A stretch of 64,000 bases of DNA from assembly GCA_008508345.1 (NCBI GenBank), contig QNGE01000102.1, forward strand, positions 157,849 to 221,848, in the 5' to 3' direction. The notes beneath the pieces are model-generated. The model had not been told where the DNA came from and ran no database searches. It saw only the letters and a list, made by a program, of their open reading frames with translations. Position 1 is the stretch's first letter; every line of letters begins with the position of its first letter. A program made the translations under genes and the position numbers. Source of the stretch: Paragonimus westermani (taxonomy: Eukaryota > Platyhelminthes > Trematoda > Plagiorchiida > Troglotrematidae). Positions 1-11,690 of this stretch are shown one piece after another.

Positions 1-959
1 ACGTCGATAAGCGGTGACTGGTGAGATCAAACAAAACCAAAGACACTATGCAATAAGTCGGAACGTTAAAAGTGGTCAGGAAATCAGGCGACGTTATTGG
101 AGGGAAAACCGAAAGCACGAATGCAAACCAAAAGGGCCCAGTGTCCATTCAAATCAAATATGCGATCGGTCATTAACCCGAACCTATTGGACGTACACTA
201 GCATTGGATGTTTCTATGAACACATCCTTGATTTCCATCGAAAACATTTTGGTCCATGACTAGTCCTTGTGTCTGATTTCGGGACAGGGCCATAAAGAAC
301 GATGTTGGAGTACTCAGTACTTGAAAACAAACGTGATGGCTAACAAGATGTTAGTGGGGATTCCGACACGTCCGACCGTTGAACGGTTAGGGGATTATGC
401 TGGACCACAGTTTTGTAACTTTACAAGGCTGCAAAAGTAGATATTAGGAATCCTACCAAAGGTTAACTAGTACAACAACGGGTTTTACATACAAATGCCT
501 CACTGAATAAAAGCATTTAAAGACGGTCGGCTAGCATGTGCAGGTGCATACAACACATTTCAGATTACCTATGCAATGTCTCAATGTGAAACCGCGGATA
601 GGAAACAGCCAGTCGCATATAGAGGTTTGCTTCCAACCCAGGTAGGCACGCGGTAAAACAATAACTAAGCAATCTGGCAACTTACTGAAACTGATTTAAT
701 GATGCTTCATGAAGGACCGCCTGCGGCAACCCATCACAGGCACCCCGCTCATTCATGCCTGACAGGCTCTGTGTCATAGTTATTGCCTGTGGTCCAGCTG
801 GTGCCACGGCGAGGTTGATGCATTGAATGGAGCATGCCAGACATTAGGCAAAAGGTGAGCTTGTTATGACATTTTACAAACGAGGCAACCATGAGTTGTC
901 GGTTTCCGGTCCGACTAGAGCTTGGGCTGTGACGACGAAGGAGAGAAAACCGCATGAAA
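1..959. other. Unassigned, no gene recognised
   Basis: Only short chance open frames are present, and I saw no splice-bounded coding block, RNA gene or recognisable repeat. The right edge abuts the left arm of the long inverted repeat. Confidence 0.5.
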
Positions 960-963
960 CTAG

Positions 964-1334
964 GGCGGTTTGGCGAGCTGACGATGCTCCAAAGCAGTTG
1001 CAACTATCAAGGTGCTGAGTTCCGCGAAGGGTACAAGACGGTACCAACAGTCTGCCGACCGGGTTGGAGGAGTTTCCAACACATGCTCACGGGAGCACCT
1101 GGACATAACCGGGACATCACGCGGCGTTGCTTATGTTGTCCAACCGATTTTAAATAAGTATCATGAAACCATTGTCGAGTGGAGTGGCCAAGTTCAGTGT
1201 TTGTTCTTGATTTGTCCATACATGATGCATGCATTAAATGGAATGATTGGCAGCAACTCACTGATGTATAGTCCACTGGAGGGCTTTGTGATCAGAATGT
1301 GCCTAGTTCACTGTTTGCTTTGGCTGATGCTTAA
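964..1334 (+). repeat. Left arm of 371-bp inverted repeat
   Basis: This arm matches the reverse complement of 2,681-3,051. Translations of two different frames are the same in both arms, so identity is at or near 100%. Outside the arms, similarity stops after a few bases (one mismatch at 963/3,052). An open frame of about 110 codons runs through both arms, but its product resembles nothing I know. The arms could be long terminal inverted repeats of a DNA transposon or a recent inverted duplication. I saw no target-site duplication. Confidence 0.85.
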
Positions 1335-2680
1335 AACTGGCAATCTGGTGACCAGTGCACATCGGATTACTTCGTAAGCAATTGTTCCGACTTGCTCTCA
1401 TTCTCATTACAATCAAACTGGTTCAATCATGTCCAGTTACAGTGCATAGTTTGAATGATCGTATAATGATTTTCCACTTGGACAGTTTTGTCAGTTAAGA
1501 GAAATGAAGTGAAATCCTAACGAGTGTGTCAAATTGTGTTGCCCATTAACCAGCTGATTTTCATTTTTAACAAGATTGCATTTAAGTTAGAAGATACCCC
1601 TGCTAAATGTTATACGATCAGAGTCAGACACGCGAGCTCTGTGTTGCGGAGCAGTAAGCTGAAATAATGCATACTGATCAGATCACAGTTGACCTCATAT
1701 AACCTATGTTATTCTATCAGCTTGACTGCTATAAAACAACGCCCACTCACTTAAATTCTATTTTCGTACTGGTGAATAGTGTTGAAAATTGTTTCACTGA
1801 AAAAGAATTCGTATCCTGTCCTTTCACATTCACAAGGTGAACAATCTTTCTTGTTGTCGCTGTGTAAGACAGAAATTTGTTGTAGTTGTCTGCCTACCCG
1901 TAGCAATATCCTTGCGGTTAATCGATTAGTTGATGGTCGAAAACAAGAGCATTTGTCCTACTTAATATGCAGGTAGTTTTGTGTTCATTTTTTAACTGAT
2001 TATGCCACACCTGTAGAAATCTTGGTGTTAAATTAGCACGAACAGGTTATCACTCATGTTTTTCTATTATTCTTTGTGATATGGGGGGGGCGTAAAATTA
2101 GTAGACTACTAACACGTTTTCTCTGTACGACTCAAACTCAATTAACAAGTAAATGGGTTCACCTGTTAATCCATAAGAGTTTTGATGATAACCTTTACTC
2201 ACTTAGCAAGTTTAAGGATTACCTGATATCGATTTGCCGTATCTTGTAACTGGAAAAGCAAGTGGTAATCATGACGGTCAGTCGGACCACCCAGCTTAAC
2301 AGTTTGAGACATAACCTAACCTTACTGAATAGACTGTCTGTTTATGAACAGATTTTGATCGAGTTTACTGGCAGAAATTTAAGGATTTGAAATCAAAGCT
2401 AACGCAAGATCTCTCCCTAAAACTTCTCTTGTTGGTCTCCTTCCTTCTTGGGTCGTTATATGCCGTCTACCACTCACCAAACTTGCACTGAGGAAGTGAC
2501 GTCTACCCTTCGACAATGTTGCAGTAGCGGCTCTCCTTATCAGTAAACGTAGACTTTTGAAATCATCACGCAAAATCCACAGACTCAAGTCAGATCATCT
2601 AAACAACATCAGCCCTCTTTTGTGGTTGTCTACAACGTTCATTGTTTACGAAGTGCACAGTGTTCACCTGCCAGCTTAAC
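1335..2680. other. Spacer between the inverted repeat arms
   Basis: The spacer is 1,346 bp of AT-rich sequence. The longest open frames are about 65-70 codons and show no transposase motif that I can recognise. If the arms are terminal inverted repeats, this would be a non-autonomous element body. Confidence 0.4.
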
Positions 2681-3051
2681 TTAAGCATCAGCCAAAGCAA
2701 ACAGTGAACTAGGCACATTCTGATCACAAAGCCCTCCAGTGGACTATACATCAGTGAGTTGCTGCCAATCATTCCATTTAATGCATGCATCATGTATGGA
2801 CAAATCAAGAACAAACACTGAACTTGGCCACTCCACTCGACAATGGTTTCATGATACTTATTTAAAATCGGTTGGACAACATAAGCAACGCCGCGTGATG
2901 TCCCGGTTATGTCCAGGTGCTCCCGTGAGCATGTGTTGGAAACTCCTCCAACCCGGTCGGCAGACTGTTGGTACCGTCTTGTACCCTTCGCGGAACTCAG
3001 CACCTTGATAGTTGCAACTGCTTTGGAGCATCGTCAGCTCGCCAAACCGCC
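2681..3051 (-). repeat. Right arm of 371-bp inverted repeat
   Basis: Read on the minus strand, this arm repeats 964-1,334 base for base as far as I can follow. Most surrounding repeats are full of substitutions and frameshifts. Such identity therefore points to a recent event, gene conversion between arms, or an assembly artefact. Confidence 0.85.
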
Positions 3052-3070
3052 ATAGGTTCACGCGTTTTTT

Positions 3071-3150
3071 CGTTGGTACGCATCTAGGTGCTCCCATGAG
3101 CATGTGTTGGTAATTCCTTCAACCCCATGGGCAGACTTTTCATAAGATCC
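3071..3150 (-). repeat. Diverged partial third copy of the arm sequence
   Basis: The stretch beginning AGGTGCTCCCATGAGCATGT at 3,086 repeats, with substitutions, the arm stretch beginning at 2,915 (AGGTGCTCCCGTGAGCATGT). Similarity continues for about 60 bases in the same orientation. It suggests the arm sequence belongs to an older repeat family with a degenerate tandem neighbour. Confidence 0.6.
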
Positions 3151-3259
3151 GAAGCTATGTGAATATGCCTGATCATGTGTACTACAGCCTGTGGTTACGC
3201 TTCGAATACGAATGGATTCTTTCTTGTTTGACGGATCTGAACACAACTTGGAGAGCATG

Positions 3260-3785
3260 GAACGTACAAGTCAAAGGTTGATTCTTGTACACAGAGTGGA
3301 ATCTTAATTCCTACCGAATGCACAAGTCACTTCACCAGTGAGGCGAGTAAACTGAAAGGTGTAGAGTAACATTAGTCTAACACTATAATAAGACATGGCT
3401 GTATGCAATATGGTTGTATGTGAAAAGCTAATATTTTCGTACTGATGCAATTACAAGCAGCTATCTTCAGTCATTCTATCAGGCGTTCACAATTCCACAA
3501 AATTCTATTCGAACCATCTCGTAGAACGCTAACAGCTATAGGTACTATTGTACCACTTTTGCTTTCTTACCAACTTTTGTCAGCAGCTTGCATTAAGGAT
3601 ATATGGTTGACGAGGTGAACTGTTCACGAAGTAATGTGCACAGATTAGTCTATATTTTTTCACTGTTGAACATGGTCTGATACAATGGCGAATCACGATA
3701 GGAAGGAAATCGTAAGGAATGTCAAGAACTAACTACTCTCTATAGATTGCAACATTCCTGCTTGATTATTCGCTGAGGCTTTCAT
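3260..3785. other. Unassigned, no gene recognised
   Basis: AT-rich sequence with no coding block, tRNA-like sequence or repeat that I could link to another part of the window. Confidence 0.4.
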
Positions 3786-3788
3786 GAT

Positions 3789-3884
3789 GGGCATCCCTCC
3801 GAGAATGCGCCTGGAAAGAGTTACTCTATCTTCTTGGATGACTACGCACTCCGTCACCGACCTCAAACAATACTTAGGAATCAT
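3789..3884 (+). pseudogene. Possible Ty3/gypsy polymerase fragment
   Basis: One plus-strand frame contains the run W-M-T-T-H-S-V-T-D-L-K-Q-Y-L-G. It resembles the connection between reverse transcriptase and RNase H in Ty3/gypsy polyproteins, where a W-x(3)-S-V-x-D-L-x(2)-x-L-G pattern precedes the YY.F segment. A TGA stop follows immediately and the expected RNase H sequence is not clearly readable. This rests on one short motif. A chance match is possible. Confidence 0.3.
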
Positions 3885-4109
3885 ATGAAACGCTGAACAA
3901 TGGCTCATCCTACGCAATCCCAGGTATCAGGGTTTAACCTCATTCGACGGACATCGAATGGGACCCAGCCATTCAGGTCTTTATCGGAGCAAACTATTGC
4001 CCTGAATGATAGACGGAGTGATCTTCCACAAGACCTAATCAAGACTCCCATATCGGACATGTCAAGAACAATGAATGCAACGACATCAACAAAGAACGAC
4101 TAACACCAA

Positions 4110-5570
4110 ACCGAGAGACTGTCAGCTGTTAATTTGGCTGCATGAAGTTTATTCATGTCCGCAATGAACAATGTCCTTGCTAACCTCCATTATCCTTCCC
4201 TGCTGCACTCCTTACGGGTCATCACACAGGTTCAATAAACAGTACACATGAAGGCCAAGTTTTATGTTAAATGAAATATGCAGTTGTAGGCTTACATGTG
4301 TTGGGCGTACTCTGACATGTGCACGTTTAGGTGTGCATGTATACACACTTACTAAAGTCCATACAGGTAAGAAATAATTAACAAAGAAGAGGCCAACTGA
4401 GCATTTTATGAAATAGGTATACACAATCATAAAAATATACCAGCCGTAGAGTTTTGGGTATAATTTCCAGGTTTAAGTTTGGATATTTTCATTGAACCTT
4501 ATCGATAACTAGACTTTACGTAAACAGTCGTTAGGCTTAGTTGTCATGTCTTTCCAAATACTTTTCAGAGTTTCACTTCAGGCAAACAAAACTACTCGAC
4601 GACTCATGCAACGGTCACTTGATGCAATCCCCATTAGTTGACCTCCTTAGTGAACAAACCCATAGAAATTTTTGACACAATTTTCACACCCCCTTTCCCA
4701 CCAAAATATGTCGTTCACAATTTCAGGTGGCTCTGGTTGATTTATTCTCCGCCGAATAGACGAAATTCATTGAACTTGTCCTTGACAGTAAGTTTTCTAC
4801 TGAAACAGGTTTCAAGTGTGTCCCATTAGATTCACAACTAAATTAGTGATTTGGACATCGACCTTTTAGAGACATGGTAGTGCAACAACTCCGCTGTCCT
4901 TGAGTAATCAACTGTCAATGCCGCATGTGCTGTCGGTTTCAGTCGATAGGTGAGTTATAACAAATACTGTGAGACCTTGAAGTGATGGTTGAAAATTATC
5001 GTTAGAAAGTTACAATGACACGTATTTGACTTATTTAGAGTAGAACAGCTATGTTTGTCTAAAAAAACAAGATAAAACATCATATTAAGCACGTGAAACG
5101 TTGTCATCATCCAACTTATCACTGGCATTGTTACAATATAGAAATCTGTCAGTTCTAAACAAACGTAGTCAGTAAGCGAACGGGTCTAAAAGTAGAACAA
5201 TTCAATGTCATGCAGATGATCATCATGTTGAAAATACCCCTTACTTGTGAGCTTCTGGCACACCAGTCAGATTAATATTGGTCTACTGTGTTCTATGTTG
5301 TCCAAAGCGTTTAGTCGTCACATTCATCCAAATGTGAATTCCGTTACCCATACAATCCATGCACATGTTATCAACAAACGTCAAAGACTACTCTAAGGCT
5401 TTTCTAGCGATAAGTGACAGGTATGGAGAATATTGACAATGCTTACTGATTCATCCAGTCTTGCTAAAAAAAATATGCAATCACGTTTACTTGTTTCTAT
5501 CACACTTCTCTCTATTTTTCAGTATGTGTAAAACATTCAGATTGTATTCTCATCAAATTGTTTCTCCACC
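4110..5570. other. Unassigned, no gene recognised
   Basis: Low-complexity AT-rich DNA with only short open frames. No splice-bounded exon or repeat was recognised. Confidence 0.4.
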
Positions 5571-5711
5571 TTTATTAATCGACTTCCAGAATCGTGTATG
5601 GATACTTGGCGTTTTAATTTCGCACAAAGCACGACTAAATCGGAGTTATACGAACTGGATAAAAGAATACCCTTCCACATTTCTCCAGAATGCGATTAAC
5701 TGTAAACTTAG

Positions 5712-5999
5712 CGATTTCAATCGAGTTCCGAAGATGTGCCAGTTGCTTTAACCGAATGCTATTTAAAAATGAAAGCGGGAAATTTCCATCGAATGATTGC
5801 GCAACAAAACATTAGTACAATAATCCCGAACGATCTACAGGCAACCAACTTAATTTCACAGTTCCAAACTATCGAAGACAGACTAGGGCTACATGGTGGT
5901 GACGCTAACAGACTTAGTTCAATCACTAGAAATGTCAAACACCTATACAATCACACTATTTGTTATCTGCTCACCCTGGGTGCAATAAGAATCACCTAG
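5712..5999 (+). CDS. Candidate exon or open frame, unknown product
   Basis: An open frame of about 95 codons follows a possible AG acceptor (CTTAG at 5,707-5,711). The translation is hydrophilic and mixed in composition (for example E-D-V-P-V-A-L-T-E-C-Y and Q-F-Q-T-I-E-D-R-L), unlike the hydrophobic runs of typical AT-rich chance frames. I do not recognise a family. The frame ends at TAG with no clear donor. Protein-level conservation in another fluke would be needed to separate this from chance. Confidence 0.2.
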   Translation, partial: RFQSSSEDVPVALTECYLKMKAGNFHRMIAQQNISTIIPNDLQATNLISQFQTIEDRLGLHGGDANRLSSITRNVKHLYNHTICYLLTLGAIRIT

Positions 6000-6789
6000 A
6001 TTTTCACCTCGCCCATATTTCACGCCCATTCACTACACGATCGTTTTCTTTGGCTTAGTGCACTTCATTTTTGGTGCGTGATTATTCGACACGTGCAGGC
6101 TTTATTCAAAAGCATGCTTCGAGGTCAACGCTGAGTTTATAAACAATGATGCGATAAATCAGATTAGTTTACAAATTACTGGTAGCATCGTTTGTTAACC
6201 ATTTCTCAACACCCGTATTTTCCAACTCCGGATGTTTTCACTTGTTAGGTCAGAGTACAATAATGATATTTTCAGAACCTGGTGAGCTTTTCGTTGTTCC
6301 GAACCAAACTGTATAAACATAACAGACGTCTCAATGTTAAACAACCAGACTCATCGGTGTCTTGATCCACTATTCAGATGCAAACGTACTTCGTCGTCAT
6401 CACCAGACTAACATCATACTCCTAACATCTCAGTACGTGGTCAGCCAGCAGCACAGTCACTAACTGTCTTTCCAACTAGCTGTATGCAACCCTGAGATTA
6501 CTGTGATATGCTGTCTACATCAACGTTGTACCTGTGTACCTGGGTACCCGTGTGCGTGCATGAGAATGACCCACTTCTTCATACAGATCTTCTACTCAGC
6601 TTGCACCTTTAAAGTTATCAATGCAGCCCTCATAAAGTGCAAAACTGAACAAAATTCACATTGTTTTCACCATCACCTGCCACCACAAGTGAAGAACGAC
6701 AGGACGACTGGTGTTGTTAGGTTTGTTAAAGTATTTGTCATTCAATTTCTACCAGATGTACGGTAAAGCAACACGGATACAAAACTCAC

Positions 6790-6912
6790 CTTGAGCTCTT
6801 CTTGTTCCCAAGGCTACGTAGAGGTGATTAAGTCGTTTGACTAATTCTGCTCTTCGTTTTTCTTGTGCGATTCGTAGACGCCTCAAACGTGTCAGGTCAT
6901 CTACTTCAAAAT
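6790..6912 (-). CDS. Candidate internal exon, basic helical peptide
   Basis: On the minus strand an acceptor (TTTGATTTAG) precedes 123 bp that is open in one frame, followed by a good donor (CAAG then GTGAGT). Both splice boundaries are in phase 1, so the exon could be skipped without a frame change. The product is a charged helix rich in Arg, Leu and Glu, with heptad-like runs such as D-L-T-R-L-R-R-L-R-I-A-Q-E-K-R-R. It looks like part of a coiled coil or basic helix. I do not recognise the protein. It is the best-supported exon in the first 30 kb. Confidence 0.5.
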
Positions 6913-7573
6913 CTAAATCAAAGTTTAAAAGTGTACCAGTTGGATATAATCGTTTCCGGGTATTAGCTTACCTTCCAAATTTTCTGACTGCTTACGTTAT
7001 TTTACCAAGTCAAAACAGTGAACCACTACAAACTGATATTGGTGTTATTAACCACTCAGAACAGCCAGTACTGTTCAAGCGCTTTCTTCTACGGAATTCG
7101 TCCTGCCGCGTTCAACATTTAAGCAAACGAAAGAACGAAGCCTTCTATCCGATTGACCAATAGGGAAAGACATCACCTATCGTAACATGATAGCATTTTG
7201 TTTACCCCTTTCACTCACCTACTTAACTTGAGTAATGTAATATGACCGTCTCTGTCATTGCTGCTACCCCCAAAATTCTTATGGCTGACATTCAACAGTG
7301 AAAATCTATAACAATGATGCACGTCTTTTTTCGTCACTGGTACACTATACACTCATCGACTGAAAAGAAATTCCGTCTGAAGTATACTTTCGTTATTCTG
7401 TACCTTAAGAACTTAACCTACAATTTCTTTATTTTAAATGTACACTGTTGCACAGATCTCACGTGACTAGTCATCACCTAAAGGTTGTTTACGACGAACA
7501 CGAGCAGCTAACCTTTGGGTTATCAAAGTGCCATAGATCAACTGGCTGATGTTGAGTAAACTGAGTATTTTTT

Positions 7574-7754
7574 TTATAAGTCCACGTTTGCAATCTGCTG
7601 ATGATCACGTAATATGGGATATATACCATTACGTTCAGAAATGTTGAGGAACTCTCGATAGTTAGCGAAGGAGTTTGAAAAACGGATAGTACAGCCCGAC
7701 AGTTCATCGCGAAATACGACTGTTGATCCATGCAAATTATTAACTAGGTTGTCA
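7574..7754 (-). CDS. Weak candidate coding stretch, unknown product
   Basis: A minus-strand open frame after a possible acceptor (GGTCTTAAG) gives a peptide that reads like protein sequence (N-L-H-G-S-T-V-V-F-R-D-E-L, then R-E-F-L-N-I-S-E-R-N-G). I see no convincing donor before the TAA. It lies between two other minus-strand candidates (6,790-6,912 and 8,325-8,514) and could belong with them. Chance is a serious alternative. Confidence 0.2.
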
Positions 7755-8000
7755 CTTAAGACCAAATCTTATAGCAATCCTCGGAAAATAATGTATCGCC
7801 ACATCTTTCAGAGCAGTTCTTTCATTATTCTAAGTGACAGGTGAGGGCAATTTATTTGTTAATTTGGCCAGTGAAATTCAGCCACCGTTTTCCTACTGCT
7901 TACTATCTCACAGGCAGCATCAGGAAATATCAAACTAACAATCTGAGATGAACTTTTGATGTGAACTAGCAACACACCAATCACATTAGCAATACATATT

Positions 8001-8075
8001 GGTGGTCTAGTGGACTGGAGCTTCAACTTGTCATGCGAAGAGTTGTTTGTTCGAGCCTCGTTAAGCATAACCGAG
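8001..8075 (+). repeat. tRNA-like sequence, probable SINE head
   Basis: The sequence contains an A-box-like TGGTCTAGTGGA and, about 40 bases on, a B-box-like GTTCGAGCC. That is the layout of an internal RNA polymerase III promoter. The arms do not form a clean cloverleaf by eye, so this is better explained as a tRNA-derived SINE head or a tRNA pseudogene than as a working tRNA. Confidence 0.4.
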
Positions 8076-8324
8076 AACGAGATCGGTCTTTCAATGTTTG
8101 CTAGAGGATCAACTCTTTGAAAACGCTAAAAGTGCTGTTTTATGTCCCTGTCGATGAAGCCGATGTGAACTTTGTAACCTGAGGTAGAAAATGCTTACTC
8201 ACATCAACGGAATATGAACAAGTTGCACGACAGTCCTGACGCATTTAGTGCACTCAAAGTTATGAGTCCGTGTGTTTAAAATCTTCCGGTTTTTCAATCT
8301 TTTAACAATCCCAAAATCACTCAC

Positions 8325-8514
8325 ATTTGCTCCCAATTCCTTCACTTTGGAGAAGCTGTCCAGTTGATCAAATTTGAAAGGATAGACTCCAGATTTCACC
8401 TCCACTGTTTCTGAATATAAACTGTGGTAGCCAAAAGCATGTGGTAGAACAGGTGATACTAGATCTTCATGCTCCTTCGCGATCAAGTCAACCTTCACTT
8501 CAAAGACGGTCGAA
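8325..8514 (-). CDS. Candidate exon, unknown product
   Basis: This is a minus-strand stretch of 63 codons, ending at a donor with consensus GTGAGT (AAT then GTGAGTGA). The acceptor is uncertain: CCGTAG before 8,514, or TTTAG a few bases upstream. The translation has the balance of a globular protein (V-D-L-I-A-K-E-H-E-D-L-V-S-P, then G-V-Y-P-F-K-F-D-Q-L-D). I do not recognise the family. It may belong to the same minus-strand gene as 6,790-6,912, with another exon between them because the phases do not join directly. Confidence 0.4.
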
Positions 8515-8952
8515 CTACGGCACTAAACTTTTTGCCACATTGGTAAATGGTGTTCAGACTGTTCGACCAGTCCGGCATACAAGAACCACCAGCACCGCGA
8601 ACAAGACCCTTCAATCAGACTGACCTCGATTAACTTACAAAACAACAGTGCAATGTTTTCCTTTCTTGCTGGCCAATTGAAGTTTGTTTGTAGTTCACAG
8701 GTGCTACCCGGTTGAGTTGTAGTCGTAGGTAGCACTTGGAGGAGCAGTACTGCTGCTCTCTAACATAAGGCTACTCGGTACCGATAATGAATGGAAATTG
8801 AGTTTCCCAAATATTTTCTGGTCACGAAAACAGTTGTCACGCACGTCAGTGCTATTCGACCTGTAATATCAAAAATCTTGATTTCGGATCAGGAATCTTT
8901 GATTTATTTGGAGATACTGTAGTGGTTCTTTCCTCTTGGAGGATTAGTTGCA

Positions 8953-9441
8953 GTGATCCATGGTTCTGATATCAATCAACTGCCGTCACAGCTGTTTAAA
9001 CCTGGCATGGCTGTGAAGTACAGCAAATGGTTTCTAACCTACACCAAGTGGTATGTGAACGTTTGGACGGTCGGCCTTCATCAAAATGTGGTTGTCACTG
9101 AGGAACGCTGCATACGTAATTTCATTGTCACATTCTCTGAAGTGTCAACTTACATGGATCAATCAGAGGAAATGGACGACGCTTCTTCATCTGATAAACA
9201 AGAAAATAAAAGTGGTCACTGGCACAGTTTGAGTAATTTAATGGTCATTTTCATAGGTTTATTATTTTCACTACTCATTTCAACCACAGAACCAACAATG
9301 TTTTATTTCACTCTGTTGACGGTATTCGACTGTAATTTACAAAATCTAGCAATGAGATTTATGTTACTCGTAAGTAGCGTAACAGATTTGACAATTTCTC
9401 AATTGCTCAACAATCTAGACTGGCTGGACATGAACCAGTAA
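8953..9441 (+). CDS. Long open frame, probably chance or decayed
   Basis: A 162-codon open frame begins at a non-ATG codon just after a possible acceptor (TTGCAG). The first half is mixed and hydrophilic with an acidic serine-rich stretch. The second half is hydrophobic. A frame of this length is expected about once by chance in 64 kb of AT-rich DNA, and I see no motif. Confidence 0.15.
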   Translation: MIHGSDINQLPSQLFKPGMAVKYSKWFLTYTKWYVNVWTVGLHQNVVVTEERCIRNFIVTFSEVSTYMDQSEEMDDASSSDKQENKSGHWHSLSNLMVIFIGLLFSLLISTTEPTMFYFTLLTVFDCNLQNLAMRFMLLVSSVTDLTISQLLNNLDWLDMNQ

Positions 9442-11690
9442 GAAGATCGGGCGCGGCAGGCGCTCTGTGAGCTGAACCACAAAGTCACGCCGGGGGGTTA
9501 CCAGTTGTAGCGATTTATTCACTCGTCCTACCCTGTCATATGAAATCAAATGGTCTGGGAGGTGGGGATGAGTGTTCAAGCAGTTAGGTTTCTTTTAAAC
9601 ACAAGATGTCTTAAGTGAGGAGTTTCCCCTCCTTGTCTGACTTTTCTTATCAGTTTTCGCTACTAACGTTCGCTTTTAGCCCCTGCTCACTATTTTTAAC
9701 CGTTTCTTTTAGTTGATTTTTGATCGATTTCACGTAGAGGTGAGGCATCTAAGCAACGTGTTTGCAATGACTGACCGATGTGAGTGCAAAGGCTATAACG
9801 CGTGGTACCTCTGCATGGGATGCGAATACATGTACCAATACGGTTTTGCAGCCGACACCTATAAGTGATGTTTTACACTGACTTCACCAGTTGACTGGGT
9901 GATAAGATAACAAAGGCATCCAAATTGCGCATTTTTTAGAAACACCTAGTTCATCGTTGGAAGAGACATCTAGTCTTACCAGAGAGCTGCTGGTTTAACA
10001 GATACCACGGCCAAAAATGATGGTCACAAGTGGCCGGAAAACCAAAATCATCGGTTAAAATCCGTAGGTACGAGAAAAAAACGCCCAGAAACTTTGATAT
10101 CACTGTCAAAATATTTGTGGGAACGGACGTTATTGGTGATCTGTTTCAAATCTGTCACTCTGTTGACCCGATATCAACGAATGACAACGGCTTCGGAGTT
10201 AAGAAAAGGCCTACTAAGAACAGAGAATCACAGATTACATAAATTCATCAGCAGATTTCCAATAACCTTCTCATAACAATCAGCTGCTCGATGGTGCTAG
10301 CAAAAAATTCACCTATATCATACCTTCCAGCACAAGTTCTGAAAGGATATCAAACTCGCCTACACACTCAATTATCGAACTGACCTTGTCGTTCGCTTGA
10401 AGGAGCAGATTCAAACACGGTTTTATGCACGCTATATCCAATAAGATAGTTGTCTTCACTATCCGTCTGGGTAGTGTAGTTGTACTTTTAACAGTTCATC
10501 AATAGTTTTTAGTTGCATTCACATGCTTGCTCTGTTCTACTACTATCGAACTTCTGCTGGTGAGGTTGAATCGGAACAGCCGGAGACGAATCGTTTAATT
10601 CAGACGAAGGTGTTAGTGTACGGTCAAAAATAAAGATTTCGTATCGGTGACGCCTGCACTACTTCAGATCAAAGCAAACCAGTGAAAATTTTAAGTTGGT
10701 TTAAGGGAGGCAAAGTGTGAATCAATACAACAGTCTGAAAGCGTGAAATCGTAGGTCACCGATACAGAGATATAGTGCAAGAGTATGCTCCGGTTCGCCG
10801 TGTCCAACTTAGCGGAGTCATGCAAAGTAAAATTAGAGTAAAACTCACTACAATTATAAAATGCAACTGAACTTCAAGTATTCATCGCCCGCAGGTTCCA
10901 GTACTTCGTTGACGGTCGTTGCTGTGAGCTCGTCTAACCCAGACAGGTTTGCCGTTATAACGAACTCTTTGATACCCAATGTCTTATATCTGCCTACAGT
11001 GCAGACTAATACAGATATATACTTGAGAAGGTGGGCAAATTATCAAAACATATTCTAGAAATTTTTCCTAATGAGCGGTTCTACATAGTCCTAAAGTTTG
11101 TGTGAAGTGTGGTTTTTGGATGGAGTAATACAGTCGTTATTCTATACCAGACAGATACACCAGAAGTTATTCTCAGGATTTTAGGCGTTCTGGGAGCTAA
11201 CTTTTGCTTCGAAAAGGGAGCATATTGTTTCTCGTTACACCTGAGGAACTGATCACTGACTGAGAGCCATAACAAATGCATGTCAGTGAATTAACAACCG
11301 TGGCAAATGAACATTGATAGCCCCGACTGATAAGCCACGAATAGGGATTTTGCGACTGCTGGTTGTGCTTTGGGCACAGGTCATGTTAGTTAACTGGAAA
11401 ATGTTCATTCACACGTTTCTTACTTCGCACATATCATCCCTCGTACTTGTTGTGAACAGAAGTGAGGCTTCCTGGTCCAATTTCTGTCACTTTAACCCAT
11501 TCCTGTCGGTTTTGGATTCTTTTTCTAACTGCGTAATTGCCCTTATCCTTAGTCGTGTGGTTTTTGCGGTATGTACGCTCTAATCTTTCCATTTGGTTTA
11601 GTTTTACCTGGTCAATCGGATCCCACCTTCAGACAACATGTACTCTGCTCTCAAACTTCTCTCTCTCCGCCATAAAAGCCTACCATCCAA
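9442..11690. other. Unassigned; short GC-rich patch at the left end
   Basis: About 9,447-9,510 is noticeably GC-rich, then the sequence returns to AT-rich DNA. The open frames at 10,030-10,242 and 10,861-11,058 lack clear splice sites or motifs. Nothing here can be named. Confidence 0.4.

Noticed and set aside
1012..1377. Open frame of 121 codons in the left inverted-repeat arm, and its near-identical partner at 2,599-3,003
   Set aside because: The frame recurs only because the DNA of the arms is identical; there is no motif, and the partner frame diverges exactly where the arm ends.
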